A stretch of 64,000 nt of DNA from Marvania coccoides (GCA_963854735.1 OY978103.1:1054001-1118000), one strand, 5' to 3'. Positions 22,801 to 35,167 are shown, counted from the first letter of the stretch. Numbers and translations: made by a program. The notes: a model not told the origin generated them from the letters alone.

Positions 22801-25567
22801 TTTTAGTCGCCGCCGCCGCCTTTTTGCCGCCGCCCTTTCCAGCCGCAGGAACCTTGGTCTCCTTGTCGGTGGCCCGGGCGGCAGTCTTGGGTGCAGCTTC
22901 CTTCTGGGCGTCCTCCTTCTCCTGGTCGACAGCTGGAAGCACTTCAATGGGGGCAGCGCTCGGCGGCAGATCATCGTCAGTTTCTTCCTCTTCGGGGGGC
23001 AGCGCAGGCGCAGCCGGGGCGGGCGCGGGCGCCTTGGTGTGATTCTTTGCCAGGTCCCGGTTGTGGCGCTGCACCTGAGCGAAGACGGGGGCCATGCCGC
23101 GGTGAGAAGTGTCGGCAGCGGGCGGCGGCTTAGCGCCCCCCATAGGGAGGGCCACAGCGCTGCAGGAAGAAAATAGTTTTTTATATAAATTATTAAGATT
23201 GAATAATATTATTCGAGTAAAAACAGCTTGAAAAGTCAGGTTATAAGTGATTAACCGGCTTGCGACCAAATACAAATCTATTTTTTATTATTATTATTGT
23301 TTTCAGTTTATAAAACTTACATGGAGACCTTGCGGCGGCGTTCAGGCTGCGAGATGTCCGCCTCGGAGGCCGCGGGAACGCGAATTCCCGCTGCAGCCAT
23401 GGCTTCCGCCACCTTTGGCGCCCGCCGCGCCGCCCCCGCCAAGCGTGCTGTCTCGAAAGAAAGAACTATCAGAGGGTCCTCCCCGTCCGACAGCTCCGCG
23501 CCAATGCCCTCGTCCTCCAGCACCCCCGGCAGCGCGCTCAGGGACAGCGCCAGCGTAGTGACCCCGGCGGTAGGAAACGAGACGGCAGCACCTGCCAAGG
23601 TCTCGTAAGGCAATTCCAGTACGTCTGGGCAGGTGATGCCGGCTGGGGGCTGGGAGGATTTTGTGCCTGAATTATCGGGGTTGTCGATGCCGTCGGGCTG
23701 CCCCAGGAGCAGCGTCAGCGTGAGGCTCAAGCGCCCAAAGTTGACCCAATTGCCGTGGGCCACCAGGCCGGTGCGGCCACAGATGGTGACGTCTTTGGCA
23801 TTCAGTGAAATCACGCTGTGACAAAAGAGTAAAAAGGAGAAAAAAAGGAGAAATTGTGGGTGTAAGAATTGTGTTATTACTTTAAAAAATTGAAGTTTAA
23901 AAAATTGACGGTGGAAAGGATTCTTGGTACCTGGCGTCAGCGCCCAGCAGGTCGTTGTACTTGACCACCGCCTTGAGCAGCCGCTCCGTCAGCGGCTCAT
24001 CGTCGCCCTCCAGCGCAGCACGCAAAGCGGAGGTCATCGCACACCTCGGCATCAGCATGAACAGCGCGCCAGCGTCCTTTGGGGCCGGCGACTCCTCTGC
24101 GGCCTTCAAGCAGTGATACACACTCTCCGCCATGTCCAGTTGCAGCGTGAAGTCACCGCAGCGGGACAGCAGCGCGTTGAAAGCGGAGCCGCCTTCAATG
24201 GCCGGGTGCTCGGCCAGAGCCAGGCAGTTGTCGGGGCAGCCGTATAAGAAGTCGGCCAGCTTCTCAGCCGCAGCCTTGAGCAGCGGGAGGAGCTGCGGAG
24301 GCTGTTCGTCGTGGGGGAATTCGCTGAAAAAGAAATGAAGGGGGGGGGGGGGGGGGGGGTTCAAATTTCAAGATGCTTAAGGAGGAAAATGGGGGATGTA
24401 TTTAAAACGCACTTGAAGAGGAGGAGGACGTCCACGAGGGTAGGCACAGCGATGGGGCCGATGCAATTGCGGCCTTTGATGCGCTTGGGTTTATATTTAA
24501 TTGAGCCTTCTCCGCTGGGCGCAGGAGCGTCCTCCTTGAAGGTGAGGTCAGCGGCGTCCCCCAGAGCGTAGATAAGCTCAATTAGAGGGGCCGCGGAGGC
24601 GTCCAGGGACAGGGAAGACTGCTGCAGGGCAGAGGCTGCAGAGGTCACGGCCGAGCACAGCGCTGCAGCATAAGAGCCGGTCGCCAGGGCCTTTGCGACG
24701 TCCAGCCTGCAATTGAAGAATGCATCATTTTCCAAGGACAATAACGAGGGCGATTCGGCGTATATTGGGGCGCAATTAGTAAAAACATTCTCACTTTTTC
24801 CTGCCAGCCAGGGTGATGAGCTTGGCGAGGGAACCAGCAGCAGCCAGCGCTTCTCCAGAGATTTTCTTCTCCTTGACGCACTGAAAATGGTGAAAAAGGA
24901 GGGGGCGAAAGTGAGCGAAAGAGGCGCATGGATGAAAAAGGAGGGAAATTGAGTGTTTTACCTGGGCCAAGCAGGTGCCGGCGAGCTGCGCGCCCGCGGC
25001 ATCGAGCGCCAACGACTCCGATTTCTGTAAATCAAGCGCCTTTTCGACATGTTCGAGCAGCTTCGGGGGCGCTTGCCCCGATTTCAGAACCTGATTCAGA
25101 AGCTGCAAAATGGAGGGAAGCGAAAATGCGCAGTGACAAAAGCTGCAGGCGGCAGATATGCAACTATTAGCAAGAGAAGCAGTCATTACCATCATGGCAG
25201 CGGCAAACGTTGTGGCTACGAGGTTGCTTCAAGCTCCAGGAGCAGTTTTCCAGCCTTGCTGTTTCCAGGCCTCAAAGCTGCTGGAAATTGACAATCACAC
25301 GACAAAAAAATATAATATAAACAAACATATTAATTTATACAAAGATATCGAGGCGATCGAGCTTTCGTCCAAAATTATCGAAAGGAAAAAACGTAGGGAG
25401 CATTGAAAGATGCCTGGAAAACGGCAGATATTAGCACCATGCTATTAAACCTTGAAACCTTGTAACCTTATGAATTCATAAACGATTAAAATGGGGAGGC
25501 AAAAAAGCGGCGCTTTTGTAAAGGGAAAAAATACCTGTGCTGCATGGTGTGTCTTGGCCATCGGCAT
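19844..25567 (-). CDS. Large SYCP2-like putative meiotic chromosome-axis protein
   Basis: Ten exons: 25535-25567, 24962-25102, 24795-24880, 24413-24706, 23931-24323, 23321-23815, 22529-23159, 21691-22380, 20530-21561 and 19844-20378; about 1442 aa if one base of a 13-C run is discounted. Residues 1-310 are Ala/Leu-rich helices (ARM-like). Within and after them are GDFTLQ, ESVYHC and then NWVNFGRLSLTLTL, aligning in order with the GDYxLQ, EALC and FWIDF blocks of animal SYCP2 (ARM-like plus Spt16-like domains). A long Lys/Ala/Glu-rich disordered region follows. The last 178 residues form a coiled coil with a hydrophobic end, as in SYCP2/SYCP3/Red1. The exon 8 donor reads GC. Architecture and motifs support SYCP2; a homology search has not been done. 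Confidence 0.6.
20799..20811 (-). other. 13-C homopolymer causing a frame break in the SYCP2-like gene
   Basis: On the minus strand, 13 C bases follow GCTGCG. Twelve would join the upstream frame (EKAAAPPPP) to the downstream frame (KPVPKAPPAK) and also give the exon the phase that its 3' junction needs. As given, the frame shifts and ends at 20692. Either a sequencing or assembly slip or a true indel. Confidence 0.8.
24340..24359. repeat. 20-base G homopolymer in an intron
   Basis: An uninterrupted G run in the fourth intron of the SYCP2-like gene. Its length in the assembly is probably unreliable. Confidence 0.8.
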
Positions 25568-26210
25568 GCTGGCTTCTCCCTTGATTTAAAAGGTTGTGCA
25601 AGACGTTATTATTCAAAAATTGTACAGACGTGGTGAGCAGTCTGCTCTGCTCAGCCACAGAGTTGTCAGAGCTAGCGATGTCGCCGCCTCTGCTCATGCT
25701 GCACCCCCAACAACGCTGGCCCTTGCAGAACTTTTGGTTAGTTTACATCGACTTGATGTTGCTCGCTTAATTATATGCGACTTTCCGAGTAATAAATATA
25801 TGGCAGCAGCATCTTCATGCGCAATCTTTTCAAACAGAAAGCCGGTATTTTTTTAAATAATTTAAATCACGACGAACAGGTCTGCTTATCAAGCATTCGA
25901 CCAAGTATTATCATATATCAAGAAAACAGAAATTACTATCCACGCAAGAAAGAAAAAGAGAGGAAAAAAGAAAGCCTCGCTGCAGAGACGACGGTTTGAC
26001 AAAGGCAAATGGCAAACCGCCAAGGACTCAACAAGTTAGCAGGGTGGACTATCAGGGCGGTATAAGCTATAACTCAAACCAATGCCCTTGTTGCCGAGAA
26101 ACGATAAAAGAATTGCGGAGGTGAAAACAAGCCGTCTGGGCGGCTGGGATAGTGAAAAAACTATATGGCTGCCCTTCAAAATGGGAGTAAACCAACGCAT
26201 ATGCACAATT
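25568..26210. other. Spacer upstream of the SYCP2-like gene
   Basis: A 643-bp spacer between the start of the SYCP2-like gene and the end of the sulfate transporter (both on the minus strand). It is AT-rich, and short open frames here have no recognisable product. Confidence 0.5.
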
Positions 26211-29170
26211 TCAAGCTCCTGCCTCACTCTCAGGCGGAGCGACGATGTCGTAGGCACGAGCCAGGGCGTCCGACAGGTTCACGTGAATGTTCTTCAGCCC
26301 AATTTTCTCAAGCATCTTGGCCCTTTGGAGCGCAGTGAGGGCCGCTTCGGTGGGTTCCGCAAGGATGAGCGTGATGCCATCGCGCTCCAGCTCCTCGCTG
26401 TAGTCGTCAATGAAGTGGCAGGCGGTGGCATCGAAATCAGTGGCGGTGGCAAGGTCGAGGATCACGACGCGGGGGTTGAAACCTTCGTAGCGAGCGCTGG
26501 CAATCCTGTCCTCGATGTCGTCCCGCACGTACATTGCATTGGCGAAAAACAGCGGTGCTTCAGGGCGGATGGCGATGATGCCGTCTTTGAGGGACACAGG
26601 GATGGCATCGGGGAAGAGATGGAGGGAGTTGAACTCTTTGGAGTCGCCAGGCAGTTGGCCCAGGGCGCGGATCTTGGGGAAGGCGGAGCGGATGATGAAG
26701 AGAAGGAGGGACGCCCCGACAGCGCTGGCAATGCCAATCTCAGCGCCGCAGAGAGAGGTGATGAGGAGGGAAACCACGTAGCACAGGCAGTCAAACTTGT
26801 TGACGCGCCAGGTGTAGAAGAATTCGTTGAAGTCGAACAGGGAGACTACGCCGACAATGACGATGGCGCCCTGCACATATATTTCATGATGTAATGCAAT
26901 ATATTATACTCATTATGGTTTCTGAAATTGTTCATAATGCCTGCGATGACATGTAAACGCAGAAATGTGAGTATATTTCCCTACCTGAACGTTCGCTGAC
27001 ATATTCTGAAAGACTGCGCCGGGCGGGGAATCACGAAAGAAAGTTGGAAATGAGCTTGGGACAGCAATTCAACTGAAATATCTTACCTGGAGTCAGCCAA
27101 AGAAGGGTAATCATGATGGTGAATCCAGTGACGAATCCAGACAGCTGCGTCATAGCGCCGATGCTGTTGTTCACAGCGGAGCGAGATAACGCTCCTGTGG
27201 TGGTGTAGCAATTGAACATAGCACCTCCCAAGTTGGCGAGACCCAAGCCACGCAGCTCCTGGGTGCCATCGAGCTTATATTTGTTCTTCACTGCCAGCTG
27301 GCGGGCGATGGAAGTTGACTCCACGATGTCCAGCATGCACACAAGGAACGAGAGCAGGAGCTGCAGAAACAGCGAAATCAAGCTATGCATTTGAATACCT
27401 AAAAAATTATGTATTTAAAAATACTAGCCTGAGGATGCTATTCCGAGTAAACTGTCTTATTACCTGAGCTGACGCATCGTACAGCGGGAACCACCAAGAT
27501 ATGGTGACTTGAGGGAGACCCTTGGGGATGTAGCCAACTGGTGTGATGTAGGGGGTCTCTGGCTGTTCAGGATTGAATACGTAGAGCTTGCCGACGTTCA
27601 TTGCGATGATGGAAATAACGCAGACAGACAGCGGTCCAACAACCTGGAGGAACCTGCAAATTTGAAAATTCAAAACACATTAAGCTCTTAGCTTTAAGTG
27701 CAGAGAAAAGAAAGGAAAAAACATCCAATAGGCTATTGAATGGACTCACCGCAGGCGGTTGTACCTCCGCCCAAAGAAACGGAGGACCACGAGAAGGACG
27801 ATGAAAGAGAATCCCTGCGGATAACCCAGGGGTACGATAGTTTTAATTGGGCTGCTTCAAGCATAATATATATATTTTTTAAGTAAGAACATCGGGGAAA
27901 AAAACGCACCATGACAAACTCCCGCCATTTGAAAAGATTTAGGTTGTTGAAGACCAAGGAGAGGTTGTCCACGACGTTGTCGGACTGTGGCAGCTTCTGA
28001 CCGGTAATGTACTTGATCTGGCCGGTGAGGATGATAAGCCCAGCGCCTGGACAGGAGAAAAGCGGCTGCAATCAGCAAGGCGGTGGGAAAAAGGCAAAAG
28101 GGGAAAAGAAGCATGCCTACCAGTCATGAAGCCTGAGACCACTGGGAGAGAGAGGAAATTGATGATCCACCCCATGCGGAGTAACCCGACAAAGGTGTAG
28201 ATCAGGCTGCCAATGAATGCCACTTGGATGGCAGCTCGGTTGTAGCGATCTTGCAGAGCCTCTTCGAGGGCGTCGCTGGGGTCGGAGGGGTTGATTTGGA
28301 AGTTTCCAAAGATGTTGGAGAGCCCAGAGCCCAGGAGGAGGGAGGTCACGGCCACTGGTCCCACAACCAGCTGGCGAGAGCTGCCCAGGAGACCGTACAG
28401 GATGCAAGGCACAAAGGAGCCGTACAACCCGAATGCCTGGGGCAGGTAGGCGAGGTTCTGGGCATAGCCTGCGCGCCGCAGCGAGCGGGAAGGAAAAGGG
28501 AATTTTTGTCGAATGCTGGGGCCTTAAAATTGACAAATTGGAGCGCAAATGACGGATAGAATGGCTTACTCATGCCCTGGGGGATGACCATAATCGCAAC
28601 TGACAGCCCAGCGAGCACATCCCTCTGTACAAAAAGACACCATCGAGTGAGCGAGGACTGTTTCGTGCCAAAGAGAGGCGATGGCGTGAATTATACTGGG
28701 GAGAAACTTACATACAGCCACGCCTTCCATTGGTATGTGCGAATCCAGGCGAAGAAAGGAATGAAGTAGGCCAGCCACTGCGCAATAAAGGAGATGGTCA
28801 GTTTTTTTTTAATCTCAACGGCAGGCTCATCAAAGCTAGTTTCACACCTGATACCAAGAGTAGGTCTCAGTCGTGCGTTTGAAGCTGCGAACAACGAGGA
28901 GGGGTTTGCGTGAGAGAACGAATTGCGAATTTCAATGGAGGCATGTCCTGGACCTGGCAACGGAAAAACTCACTCCTGCTTCTCAGCCTTCCAGATGTCC
29001 TTGGCTTTCGCCAGGGCAGTCACCTCCTTGATGGGCAGCGGCAGGCGCGTGCGGCTCGCCTCATCTTCGATGTCGGCGCTCGAGCCAGAGTCGAGATTCT
29101 TCGAGTTCTCAGACGACGATGCCAGGGTCGGTGCCTTGGAACGGCGCAGGGCATTCGTCAACCAAGACAT
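26211..29170 (-). CDS. SULTR: SULTR/SLC26 sulfate transporter with STAS domain
   Basis: H+-coupled sulfate (anion) transporter of the plasma or plastid membrane. Eleven exons: 28974-29170, 28848-28884, 28712-28777, 28570-28624, 28121-28468, 27910-28046, 27750-27814, 27464-27653, 27087-27360, 26985-27013 and 26211-26870; all junctions GT-AG and in frame, 685 aa. A hydrophilic N-terminus of about 70 residues is followed by some 12 membrane segments. The signature DVLAGLSVAIMVIPQGMSYAQNLA crosses the fourth junction. GPVAVTSLL and the GALSRSAVN loop are typical. The last 150 residues form the STAS domain with VVILDLATATDFDATA around the conserved regulatory region. Exon sizes down to 29 bp make it hard for automatic prediction. 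Confidence 0.95.
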
Positions 29171-29647
29171 ATTTGTGGCACTGCAACGACTATATATGCA
29201 TGCTGCAGCGACACAGCTACGATTAAATACCGGCCGTATTTTTAGCTGGCAACTTATGTTGGCAAGTTCTTGGATTGATTTGTCGTACTAAGGGAATGTG
29301 CACGCCAATTCGCCTGCAACTCGGAACAGGTTAATTCCGAGGCCCTGGTGCACATTTTCATGCTGCAAATTATATAATCGAGCAAAACTGACACCTTCGA
29401 AACGCTCTGTCCACCCCTTCTCTAGAGAGCAAGAATAAAAATGGTGGGTGCTCATCATCATCATTTTGCCCGCGTACGATTGAATCACGGTGTCGCTGTT
29501 CCCATACAATGCCAGCTTACAATATGAAAAACCACGCCAATGGGCAATGCACCTCATATCCAGCTCAAAATAGCCATTTTTTTTTCACAGCCATTTTCCC
29601 CTTCTCTTTCATTGCAGGCCTTGTCTCATCCCATCAAAGCATTAATT
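29171..29647. other. Divergent upstream region SULTR/CHRD-like gene
   Basis: A 477-bp spacer. A TTTCATTGCAG acceptor-like site just before 29617 suggests a 5' UTR intron, or an upstream coding exon, for the following gene. Confidence 0.4.
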
Positions 29648-31222
29648 ATGATTTTCGCGGTCGTCATTCCCGCTGCTTTTGCGGCCACGGGAGATACGTG
29701 GACAGCGGACCTGGCTGGCAACACGCTGCCGCCAAACTCCGGCTTAGTGAAGGTAACCGTATGGAATCTAAGTGGATCCAGAACTAAATTCATTACACAT
29801 TGACCATTTATATATTTTCCACGCTATCACAGGCCAAGGGCTCCGGCACCATGACCATCACAGAAGAGGAAGGCGACATCTATTACTGGGAGGTCAACAT
29901 TTTTGACACTAAAAAGTTCACCAGCATGAACTTGATTTTGGGGGAAGAAGGTGAGATTGCTGTCGTTTCCGTGGATTTCGTCTTAAAAAGCAATATATTA
30001 ACAACTGTTTTTTCCCTCTCCCGCGGCCGTAATAATGCAGGCTTGCCGAACCTTTTTACCCTTGCCAACGAGACCGATTACATCCCTGAAGAGATCGTCT
30101 ACTATGGAAGTTTTACCCGCAAGTTCTTGGATGAGCAGCTGGCGGCCAATGGCTACGACGTTTCTTCGCTGTACGGCGGTGAAAAACTGTGAGTTGGATC
30201 GATTTGCAAACCGTATTTCATGCATATGCCCGGTATGCTCCGGGAATAATTAAGTTCGTCTTGTTTTAGAAAACACAAGAGTCCCCAGGGTCCCTTTTTT
30301 GCATTATTTTTCACGCGTGCGAAATTATCATGCTTTCTCCGAGCATTTCCTTCCTTCCTGCAGCTGGGGGGCAGTTTACTTTCCCAATAACAGCGCCCTT
30401 GCCGGCCCCATTAGCGCCACCTCTGAAGCCAACTTTGAAAACGTGACATTCGCTCCCGCCCCTGGGGAGGCTCCAGAAGACGAGTTTGAGCTCAGCACCC
30501 AGAGCATCGTCTACGTGGCTCAAATGCAAAACTCTTCCATCCCGTTTTTCGAGTCTGGCTTCAAGGGAACCCCAGGCACAGGCAGCATGCTGCTTCAAGA
30601 CCTTCTGGATGGCACATTTTTCTGGACCCTGGATACTACATGCGAGTATTTTTTTATTTTCATTGCATTTAGTAGTGCTGCAGGTTTAACAGGTTAAAGA
30701 GGTTTATAAATCGTTAGCAGGAAAAACATATATTTCACTGCTTATTTTTTTCCTGGCCTGCAGTTTTCCGTTCCCCCACCAAGCTGGAGCTCCTTTACTT
30801 TAATACCCTGCAAGACCAGCCTTCCGTGTTGACGCTCAAACCCGATCCCAAGCTGGCGGACAAAGTAGAAACATACGAAGGAAGTGAGTGCCGGTTTATA
30901 TATTTATTCATTCATATTTTGTACCATGATGATGTGGCCCAATTCCCAATTTTTTACTGCAGCTTTTACCCTCGAAGAGCTCAAGCAAGGTCTGGCTGCT
31001 GTTGGAGCCCCTAAAGAAGTCTTGGAAAAGACTTTCAATGTCACCCCGCCAAGGCTGTTTGCGAAGCTTGACGACAAGAACAACGGCAGCGTTCTGGGAT
31101 TTCTTTTTGATGCTAACGCTGCACCCACCGCGAACCCCATTGTGAAGGGCGCTGCTAACATGCTGGGCGCTGGGGGCTGGGCGACGCTCGTTGCACTTAT
31201 CCTAGGAATTTGGGTAATTTGA
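29648..31222 (+). CDS. Secreted/anchored protein with two CHRD-like repeats (paralogue A)
   Basis: Extracellular protein of unknown role. Exons 29648-29752, 29833-29950, 30041-30188, 30364-30641, 30764-30883 and 30963-31222 give 342 aa. Two related blocks of pattern GxGxMxxxxxxGxxxWxL...LxL occur near residues 36-70 and 185-230, resembling the beta-sandwich CHRD fold. N-glycosylation sites are present. The C-terminus is hydrophobic (ATLVALILGIWVI) after a Gly/Ala spacer, like a GPI-attachment signal. The signal peptide is short if translation starts at 29648; an in-frame upstream start at 29540 would lengthen it. The fourth intron has a GC donor (T then GCGAGT), supported by the conserved phase in the paralogue. 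Fold assignment is inference. Confidence 0.7.
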
Positions 31223-31524
31223 TTTATTTCAACCTGGTTAGTATTAATATATAATGACAATCTGCTCAGTATTAATATATATATTTACATATTGCATAAA
31301 TTTGCGCGTATCGTGTTTCTTCCGTCTCCTTAATATTAATATTCACTTCACGTTGGTTAACGTTGTTTGTTGAATGCCGAATGTAAACTCGAGCGTGCTT
31401 TTAACTTACGAATCTTACCGAGGGGCAACAGACGCGTCTTTCAGGCGACAATCTACCCCTTTTAGTTAATCGAGACGTCAAATTCAGTTCTCAAGGTACA
31501 TAAACCTTGAAGCATTAGGTACGC

Positions 31525-31549
31525 CCTCTCTCTCTCTCTCTCTCTCTCT
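31525..31549. repeat. CT dinucleotide microsatellite
   Basis: About twelve CT units in the convergent spacer after the CHRD-like paralogue A. Confidence 0.85.
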
Positions 31550-31811
31550 TTTACAGCCTATAGCGTTCAAAGAACACCCTACCGCCTTCACTTCCAAATC
31601 AAAGATAATAACTAACAGGCAAAAATCAAACTACTCAATCAAATCGAATCTTCGTCGTGGGACACGTCCTTGTTCACCTCGCCGTAAAATAATTGTACCA
31701 GGGGTCTCAGCCGAAGACCCAGCCGCGTGTAAGGCTATATATTATCAATGGAAAAACTTGTGAAAGGAAAGAAAGTACGAATTGAAGGCAAGCAACAGTC
31801 CTGGCGCCATT

Positions 31812-31835
31812 GGGTTTATGGGTTTATGGGTTTAT
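31812..31835. repeat. Three tandem GGGTTTAT units
   Basis: An 8-mer repeat. A similar but 9-mer GGGTTTAAT triplet occurs at about 57583-57607 inside the large hairpin. Neither is an exact plant/algal telomere unit. Confidence 0.75.
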
Positions 31836-32386
31836 TAAATAAGCCTTAAAACCTAGCAGAGTTCGGAAGCTGAGCTGGGGAATACGAAATGGTGGGGGAA
31901 TGCGAAGACAGCGATGCAGCACTGGCCGCCGTGCCAGTTGCTTTCTGCTAACTTGCCCAGCATAATTTTCCTCTCGAGAGCTCTGGCATGTTTATTTAAC
32001 GCTAATTACATGTAGTAGAAGGTTGCAAATGTGCTGTTCTATCAACCCGACGATAAACAGCAGGAGAACACAAGCGTGCGGCACACACTGAAAAGCAGAA
32101 GTTGGCCAATTCAAAGTAATTAAGATGAGCAAGACGATGGAATGGTGGGAGGAGAAAACAATTCGTGGGGGATCAGGTGGTGGGCAGAAATGTATTATCA
32201 GACGGTGGACAGAGAGAGGTTTTTCAAACACGGTGATTCTCAACAAATAAAGACCCTCCACAGATTTGAGAAACCAAACAAACAGTGAGCACAATGACAA
32301 GGACAATTCAGGAGGAAGACGGTCACCAGCGCTGCTTGTAAAGCTAGCGAGCTGCAGCAGATGTGAAGGCGCTGGCGGCTGCCCGT

Positions 32387-33152
32387 CTAGCAGCGGGCAT
32401 ACTTGGGGGGGTTCTTGAGGGGGGTCTTGTAGCCCTTGTTGAAGACCTTGTCGATGAAGAGCTTCTGGACGGACTGGCAGTTCTGCAGATGTTTAAAGAG
32501 GGAAAATTCATTTGGTTAATTGACCGTTTGCACACATAAAAAAAGTGTGGTATTAAGGGCAGTTTTTATAGATTAAATCCTGGCAAAGATACATTTTTAA
32601 TGCAGCAAAATCATCACGCTCGAGAAAAAAATTCTGACAGAATCGGTTACTCACCTGGAATTTAACCAGCTCCCGGTTGGTGCGGAAGCGGTAGTAGATG
32701 TAGGTCTTGCAGCCGTACTTCCCGGGCTTGACCTCGATGACGCGAGGCGTGGCGCGGCACAGGCGGAACAGGGTCCGCTTCAGGCCCTCGAGGCCTGCAG
32801 ATTATACGTTGTAATGAGAAGATCGAGTCAGAAGCTAACACTATAATTGATCATCGTGGCGCCTGGATTAATGCGTATAGCGGAGTAAATCTGTAAATAA
32901 TACTTACCTGGGTAGTTCCAGCAGGTGCGGTTGCAGTTAACATTCCCTGCGCGAGGTGAAAGGCGAGATTCGTTATTGCGACGGCAACCAGAATGCAAGC
33001 TGCGAGCATCAGAGATTGACAGCATACAATGCTGTCAGTGTCATGGTTGGGTTAAACTCACGGGGAATGGGCACGGACTCAGCCGCCAGAGCGGGAGCGA
33101 TGGAGGCGCACGCCACTAGGGCAATGATGAGGATGGCAGCAGACTTGGCCAT
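32387..33152 (-). CDS. Small secreted cysteine-rich protein (121 aa)
   Basis: I do not recognise this family. Four exons (33062-33152, 32908-32946, 32655-32794, 32387-32482) join in frame with GT-AG introns. Residues 1-24 are a clear signal peptide (AAILIIALVACASIAPALAA). The mature chain of about 97 aa is basic and has six cysteines (NCNRTC, LCR, YGC, NCQ and the final ARC), enough for three disulfides. The middle contains YKTPLKNPPKYARC at the end and a Tyr/Arg-rich YIYYRFRTNREL stretch. It lies between the two CHRD-like paralogues and is divergent from the second, 258 bp away. Possible roles include cell-wall or antimicrobial functions, but this is only a guess from size and cysteines. Confidence 0.72.
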
Positions 33153-33410
33153 GGCGGACGAACTCGACTTGCCAGCAACAAAAGTTAATAAAAACAATTT
33201 ATTGTGACGGAAATCGGCCGGGAGCAGCCATCAAGAGGTGCACGACAAGTGCGGTCTAAAGTTCTGCCAGAACCTGGCCCCCCTGGGTCGTAGAACCTGA
33301 TGAGTAATGGACAGCAATTTGTACTAACAAAAGCCTGCAGGTGCCCGTCGTACTTGGAATCGGAGAGTTCGCCCCTACCTAATTTATTAAACTTAATTGC
33401 AATTGTAGAA

Positions 33411-35167
33411 ATGGCATCCAGGGCGCTTCTGCTGACCATTTCGGTGCTGGTTCTAGCTGGCACCACAGTTTCAGGTTTGCCGGACGATGCATACGTCGCA
33501 TATCTTTCGGGAGCCGATGTCGCTGCCCTCGAAATCACCACCCTGGATGGCGTGGCGGTCAAAGGGGTAAGTGAGCTAGAGAAGACGCTGGAAGAGGCAC
33601 CAAACCAATCATGTTTTTGCTTGCAGCCGTGCCTGCCACCAGCACTGCTCTAACCCTGAACATTCTCAAATTTTTACGTTCCTTTAATACTGCAGTCTTC
33701 CACAGCAACTGCATTTTTCACTCTGACTGATTTCGGCAAGAACCTCACGTCGTGGACGCTGGACCCTGTCGGTAAGAAAACAAATACTCGGTTTTTTCAA
33801 CCATCGCGGCGAGCCATTATGCATTAATGAATCGTATGCTCGCTTACAAATATTCATCTCTATTCATTTCTCCCTTTGCCTGCAGATAAGCTCCCCAAGG
33901 CTGCTGCCCTGAAGCTCTTCTATTACACGCCAGCGAAAGCTTCCAACCCTCCCAAGCTGTTTGACCTGACGGTTGACTTTTCCGACCCGACACCGTTTGG
34001 AGGTAAGCGCCCCAGTTCCTTATCTATGATAAAACTAAAACCACTGGGCCCACTAATTCTGAAACAAAATACTTGATTATTTCCTCCTTTTTTTTGCACA
34101 GAATTCAACGTTACCAAGCTCAACGCTGCTTTGACTGCCATTGGCGAGCCCACTGTTGGCGGAGACACAGCCATCGGACCCCTTGCCGCAGGCCGCTTCC
34201 TGTGAGCTTTTCTTTGCACAAAACTGTTGCTTGCAATATTAAAATGTCGCCACGCGATTAAATATTTCGGCAATTAAAATTATTCTCGCCCTGATTTGTT
34301 TGTTTGCAGGCTGGCTGCCTGGATCAGCTCCGACGGCTTTGCCATCGTCGGGCGAGTCTCTGACGACCCCGATGTTGGTCCTGAAGTCCCTGTGTACACC
34401 GAGACGGCATATTTAACCAGTATTATCCCGAAAGAAAAGGTTTTCAACCGCACCGGCCTGGTGAGTTTGTTCAAAAATGCCCCGCGATTTTTTCAGGGAT
34501 TCTGCTTTGAATGGACATGCATGCCCGCCACCTCACCCCACCCATACACCCCACACTGATCTACAGGTGGGCGCTGGAGGCACGCTCGATATCGAGGAGA
34601 AGGCTAACGGAGACTACAACTACCAATTCTATACCGATTTGGCGCTCGGTGCCAGCAATGAGAGTGAGCTTTTGCCTTGCAATCATTGCGTACTGGATAT
34701 TTGCAATTTTTTAAAATAACCTGCCAAAATCATGCCGTGTTTTTTTTCCAGCCGTTTTCTGGCCGTACGAGCTCTGGTTGGTTGCCGCCACCTATCCCAA
34801 GGTTGTGCTCAAAAAGAAAGTATATCGCGCCACCAAGGTCTACAAATTCGATCTCCCCGGAAGGAAGTGGCTGAGGGCTGCCAGCGACACCGGCACCAGC
34901 GGAGGTAAACAGTTTTTTCCTGTAGAATTTTCCAGTCTCATTTTCTTCATAGCCTTTTGCCTTTCCTAACGCCCCGCTCTTTCTTTTTGCCATGCAGTCA
35001 TCAAGAGGGCTGACATCCTGAAGGGACTCAAGGGCATTAGAGGAGTGGCCGGACCCAAGGCAACTCTGCTTGCTGCGCTGTACGTCTCTGACATCAACCG
35101 CGATTTTGCCAACTACGGCCAGTTCGACCCCTACTTTAAGATCGTGGTCCCCAAGGCTCTGGGTTAG
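33411..35167 (+). CDS. Secreted protein with two CHRD-like repeats (paralogue B)
   Basis: Eight exons: 33411-33566, 33696-33771, 33886-34002, 34102-34201, 34310-34460, 34567-34663, 34752-34904 and 34998-35167; 339 aa. The signal peptide is strong (RALLLTISVLVLAGTTVSG). The two blocks correspond to those of paralogue A: residues 53-95 (TAFFTLTDFG...WTL...LKLFYY) and about 200-245 (GAGGTLDIEE...YTDLALG...YELWLVA). Several N-x-S/T sites are present. Unlike paralogue A there is no hydrophobic C-terminal tail, so it should be freely secreted. It has two more introns than A, while the intron after the second WxL block keeps phase 1 in both. All introns are GT-AG. Function is unknown. Confidence 0.75.

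Larger units (their letters stand above)
31223..32386. other. Convergent intergenic region with simple repeats
   Basis: About 1.2 kb without recognisable genes. It carries a CT microsatellite and GGGTTTAT repeats, listed separately. Confidence 0.55.

Noticed and set aside
31812..31835. Interstitial telomere
   Set aside because: The unit is GGGTTTAT, not the TTTAGGG or TTTTAGGG of plants and green algae, and there are only three copies.
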